Below are positions 61,865 through 64,000 of a DNA stretch of 64,000 bases, in pieces. Positions within the stretch are counted from its first letter, which is position 1, and every line of letters begins with the position of its first letter. The DNA comes from BACL11 sp945865535 (GTDB lineage: Bacteria > Bacteroidota > Bacteroidia > Flavobacteriales > BACL11). Location of the stretch: contig CANNBA010000011.1 in the NCBI GenBank assembly GCA_947502765.1, positions 1 through 64,000 on the forward strand. The letters run 5' to 3'. A program made the position numbers and the translations under genes. The notes under the pieces are model-generated. The model had not been told where the DNA came from, ran no database searches, and saw only the letters and a program-made list of their open reading frames with translations.

Positions 61865-62437
61865 TTAAAGGGTGTCAATTACGGCATTTAATTTATTTGC
61901 AATTTCACCAATGCTTCCTGTCCCTTCAATTTCATAAAGTTTATTTTGAGCCGAATAAAATGCTTTCAAAGGAGCAGTTTTATTGTTGTACTCGTTAATT
62001 CTGTTGCCAATAATTTCTTCATTTTGATCATCTGCTCTTCCAGAATTTTTACCTCTTGAAAGTAATCTTTTTATTAACTCTTTATCCGTTACTTTTAAGG
62101 ATAGCATAGCAGCAATAGAAGTTCCTTTTTGGTTTAGTAAAATATCTAATGCAGTAGCTTGTGCTGTAGTTCTTGGAAAGCCATCAAAGATAAATCCATT
62201 GGCAGATGGATGGTTATCCAATTTAGAAGATATCATACTAATTACTATTTCGTCAGAAACCAAATCGCCTCTATCCATTATGGATTTTGCCTTAAGCCCC
62301 AACACAGTACCAGCAGCAATTTCTCCTCTTAAAATATCCCCAGTTGAAAGGTGAATTAAATTGTATTTTTCAATCAATAGATTGGATTGTGTTCCTTTTC
62401 CAGCTCCTGGAGGGCCAAATAATACTAGGTTTAACAC
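61865..62437 (-). CDS. adk: Adenylate kinase
   Basis: A 190-residue nucleoside monophosphate kinase of the short-LID type. The P-loop is LFGPPGAGKGTQSNLL, with HLSTGDILRGEIAAGT, GFIFDGFPRTTAQA, and the short LID SRGKNSGRADDQNEE. It interconverts AMP, ADP and ATP in the cytoplasm. It ends one base before the obg start and begins three bases after hpt ends. Confidence 0.97.
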   Translation of the reverse strand: MLNLVLFGPPGAGKGTQSNLLIEKYNLIHLSTGDILRGEIAAGTVLGLKAKSIMDRGDLVSDEIVISMISSKLDNHPSANGFIFDGFPRTTAQATALDILLNQKGTSIAAMLSLKVTDKELIKRLLSRGKNSGRADDQNEEIIGNRINEYNNKTAPLKAFYSAQNKLYEIEGTGSIGEIANKLNAVIDTL

Positions 62438-62440
62438 AGG

Positions 62441-62977
62441 CTATTCTTTAAGTTTATAAATATGTGGCAAATTACGGCCAATTTCGTCATAATCTAAGCC
62501 ATAACCAACAACAAAATCATTAGGAATTGATTTTCCAATAAAATCGATATGAATCTCCTTGGTGTACGCTTTTGGCTTAAAAAGTAATGTAGCTACTTTT
62601 ATAGTCGCAACATTTTCTTTTTCTAATAATGCTATTATTCTCTCTAGAGTAATTCCAGTATCAATGATGTCTTCTAATACAATTACATTTCTATCTTTTA
62701 TATTTTGACCAATGCCAATTAATTCGTTTACCTCACCCGTTGTTTTTGTTCCTGAGTAAGAGGATAATTTTATCAAAGAAATTTCCGCATTTGGAATAGT
62801 AATCTTTCTCATTACATCTGCGGCAAACAAAAATGCTCCATTCATTACTGCAATAAAAATAGGGTCTTTTATTCGTGTTGCATTTATGTTATTTGCTATA
62901 GTATCTACTATTGCTGAAATTTCAGTATCAGAAATAGATACCTCAAATGTTTTATTATGTAAAATAACAGTTTTCAT
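62441..62977 (-). CDS. hpt: Hypoxanthine phosphoribosyltransferase
   Basis: A 178-residue purine salvage enzyme. The PRPP loop is NVIVLEDIIDTGITLERIIA, LSSYSGTKTTGEV is the flexible loop, and the C-terminus FVVGYGLDYDEIGRNLPHIY is the purine-binding segment. Typical size. It heads the hpt-adk-obg set common in Bacteroidota; the CDGSH-like gene ends 31 bases upstream. Confidence 0.95.
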   Translation of the reverse strand: MKTVILHNKTFEVSISDTEISAIVDTIANNINATRIKDPIFIAVMNGAFLFAADVMRKITIPNAEISLIKLSSYSGTKTTGEVNELIGIGQNIKDRNVIVLEDIIDTGITLERIIALLEKENVATIKVATLLFKPKAYTKEIHIDFIGKSIPNDFVVGYGLDYDEIGRNLPHIYKLKE

Positions 62978-63008
62978 TATGCGCTCCTTATTTAATATTC
63001 CAAGTTGA

Positions 63009-63182
63009 TTAATCCATGTTTACTGTAACTGTTTCATCTGCAATAATTTTCGCGGATTTATAGTTGGTTCCATTTTTTTCATTGTACTCTCTGTGGGCAT
63101 GATCGCAAAAGTGGAGTGTTTTGCTCAATCCATAGGAGCAAATACTGTATTTTTTATCTTTTTGAAGTTCTATTTCTTTCAT
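63009..63182 (-). CDS. Tiny CDGSH-type iron-sulfur protein (57 residues)
   Basis: The frame reads MKEIELQKDKKYSICSYGLS and continues KTLHFCDHAHREYNEKNG, ending NMD. The segment from Cys15 matches the CDGSH pattern (CxCxxS, then CDGxH), with Ser20, Cys26, Asp27 and His30 in place. The second cysteine is Tyr17 and the glycine after CD is His28. It probably carries a 2Fe-2S cluster or is a derived relative. It starts one base after the M61 peptidase stop codon, so it is coupled to that gene. Confidence 0.75.
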   Translation of the reverse strand: MKEIELQKDKKYSICSYGLSKTLHFCDHAHREYNEKNGTNYKSAKIIADETVTVNMD

Positions 63183-63183
63183 C

Positions 63184-64000
63184 TTAACTGGACCACACTT
63201 TTCTTAAAATTAATTGCTTTTCTGAAGCGTTTTCTGTTTTTACAATTTCTAATAACTGATAATGATTTCCAATAGCTAAAGATATTGTTTTTTCTGAGAA
63301 TTTCTTTTTAATGGTAAATGCAACTTTCTTTTTACATTCTTTTAAGATATCAGCTAAATTTTCATCTACTGCTTTTCCATTTACTTTTGTAATTTGATCT
63401 TCAGGTACTATTCCATTTTTATCGGTAATAGAATTTGGAGCTACCTTTTTGATTACTAATTTTTCATTTTCTTTTACAGCAATAAAACCAAAATACTGGG
63501 CTCCAAGATTAGGGTTTTTCTTCTCTTTCAATTCAATGCCCACTACTTCAAAAGTATTTTTAAGGGTAGGAATATAATCCTCAATTCCATAAATGTGATT
63601 TTCAAATATTTCAGCCACTCTCAATCCTCCAAATTTTTCACAAATATTTCTGAAATCATCTTCAGAATATCCCTTTTTTTTAAGTGCAAAATCTTCATAA
63701 AGCTCTTTCATAACAGAATGCAAACTATTTTTTCCGTTTGTATTTCTTATAATTTCCAAATCAATCATTAGCATGCAAAGTGCCCCATCTGCATAAATGG
63801 AAGTTTTCCTATTAGGAGAACCTAATTTATAGCCATCAAGCCAATTGTCAAAACCACTATCTGCAACTGATAAATTATATCTCCCATAATTAGTGAGGTG
63901 CCGTTCCAAGTTTTGATTCTGAGTTTTTACAAATTCCTCCCAATTAAAAACTCCGGAATTATACAACATCAAATCTCCCATATAAGTGGTAACTCCTTCA
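63184..64000 (-). CDS. M61-family glycyl aminopeptidase with PDZ domain, 5' end outside the window
   Basis: The frame is open to the window edge (EGVTTYMGDLML), so the N-terminus and the HExxH zinc site are missing. The visible C-terminal 270 residues include the helical segment DSGFDNWLDGYKLGSPNRKT and YADGALCMLMIDLEI, typical of M61 peptidases. A PDZ domain follows near the end (LGAQYFGFIAV to ITKVNGKAVDENLADIL). These enzymes remove N-terminal Gly or Ala and are usually exported. No T9SS sorting domain is present. Confidence 0.88.
   Translation of the reverse strand, partial: EGVTTYMGDLMLYNSGVFNWEEFVKTQNQNLERHLTNYGRYNLSVADSGFDNWLDGYKLGSPNRKTSIYADGALCMLMIDLEIIRNTNGKNSLHSVMKELYEDFALKKKGYSEDDFRNICEKFGGLRVAEIFENHIYGIEDYIPTLKNTFEVVGIELKEKKNPNLGAQYFGFIAVKENEKLVIKKVAPNSITDKNGIVPEDQITKVNGKAVDENLADILKECKKKVAFTIKKKFSEKTISLAIGNHYQLLEIVKTENASEKQLILRKVWSS

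Noticed and set aside
63093..63275. Plus-strand open frame of 60 codons
   Set aside because: It is antisense to the CDGSH-like gene and the end of the M61 gene and resembles no known protein.

Overview
The window is AT-rich, tightly packed DNA from the chromosome of a member of the Bacteroidota, most likely a marine or aquatic Flavobacteriales. The type IX secretion and gliding genes point there: porU, porV, a porP/sprF-like gene, gldJ, and several proteins with C-terminal sorting domains. So do the flavobacterial promoter element TAnnTTTG (with TTG or TTTG further upstream) before many genes, the absence of obvious Shine-Dalgarno sequences, a PafA-type phosphatase, and an archaeal-type prolyl-tRNA synthetase. 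Both ends of the window cut through genes.

Layout. Bases 1-8430 are the loosest part. They hold the tail of a secreted protein, a GrpB-family gene, a sugar-kinase/transporter divergent pair, an rRNA methyltransferase, a membrane HExxH protein, a prolyl oligopeptidase and tRNA-Val. Four copies of an unrecognised dispersed repeat lie in the gaps, each on the 3' side of a gene and pointing the same way as that gene. Bases 8488-16322 (minus strand) carry anmK, a Glu/Leu-type dehydrogenase, a MscS channel, a NhaD antiporter, exbB-exbD-tonB and folC. Bases 16381-21067 (plus) carry an acyl-CoA dehydrogenase and a Wza/Wzz-like export pair. Bases 21064-30213 are the T9SS/gliding block (murF, gldJ, porP-like, porU, porV) followed by ispF.

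Bases 30210-36973 hold a thioesterase-like gene, an aquaporin, tpx, a six-gene minus-strand run that begins with a uracil-DNA glycosylase fused to an L,D-transpeptidase, a 40-residue lipoprotein and lipA. Bases 37073-44907 hold a secreted M43 protease and the minus-strand run lpxK-punA-anchor B protein-gatB-lpxH. Bases 44956-50496 hold a Nif3-like gene, a zinc-ribbon coiled-coil gene, a decayed TPR gene, a FadL-like outer membrane protein and a Tyr/Asn-rich lipoprotein. Bases 50551-55023 (plus) hold proS, an unknown gene, tRNA-Glu, rpsT, upp, a small membrane protein and yjjG. Bases 54998-64000 (minus) run from an M61 peptidase through a tiny CDGSH-like gene, hpt, adk, obg, a PAP2 phosphatase, a sialidase-like protein and pafA to aroB and aroA.

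Most genes are core housekeeping or envelope functions. I see no prophage, insertion sequence, CRISPR array or defence island. The points that stand out are the repeat family, the glycosylase-transpeptidase fusion, the decayed TPR gene, and a recurrent promoter-to-start spacing that predicts leaderless mRNAs.
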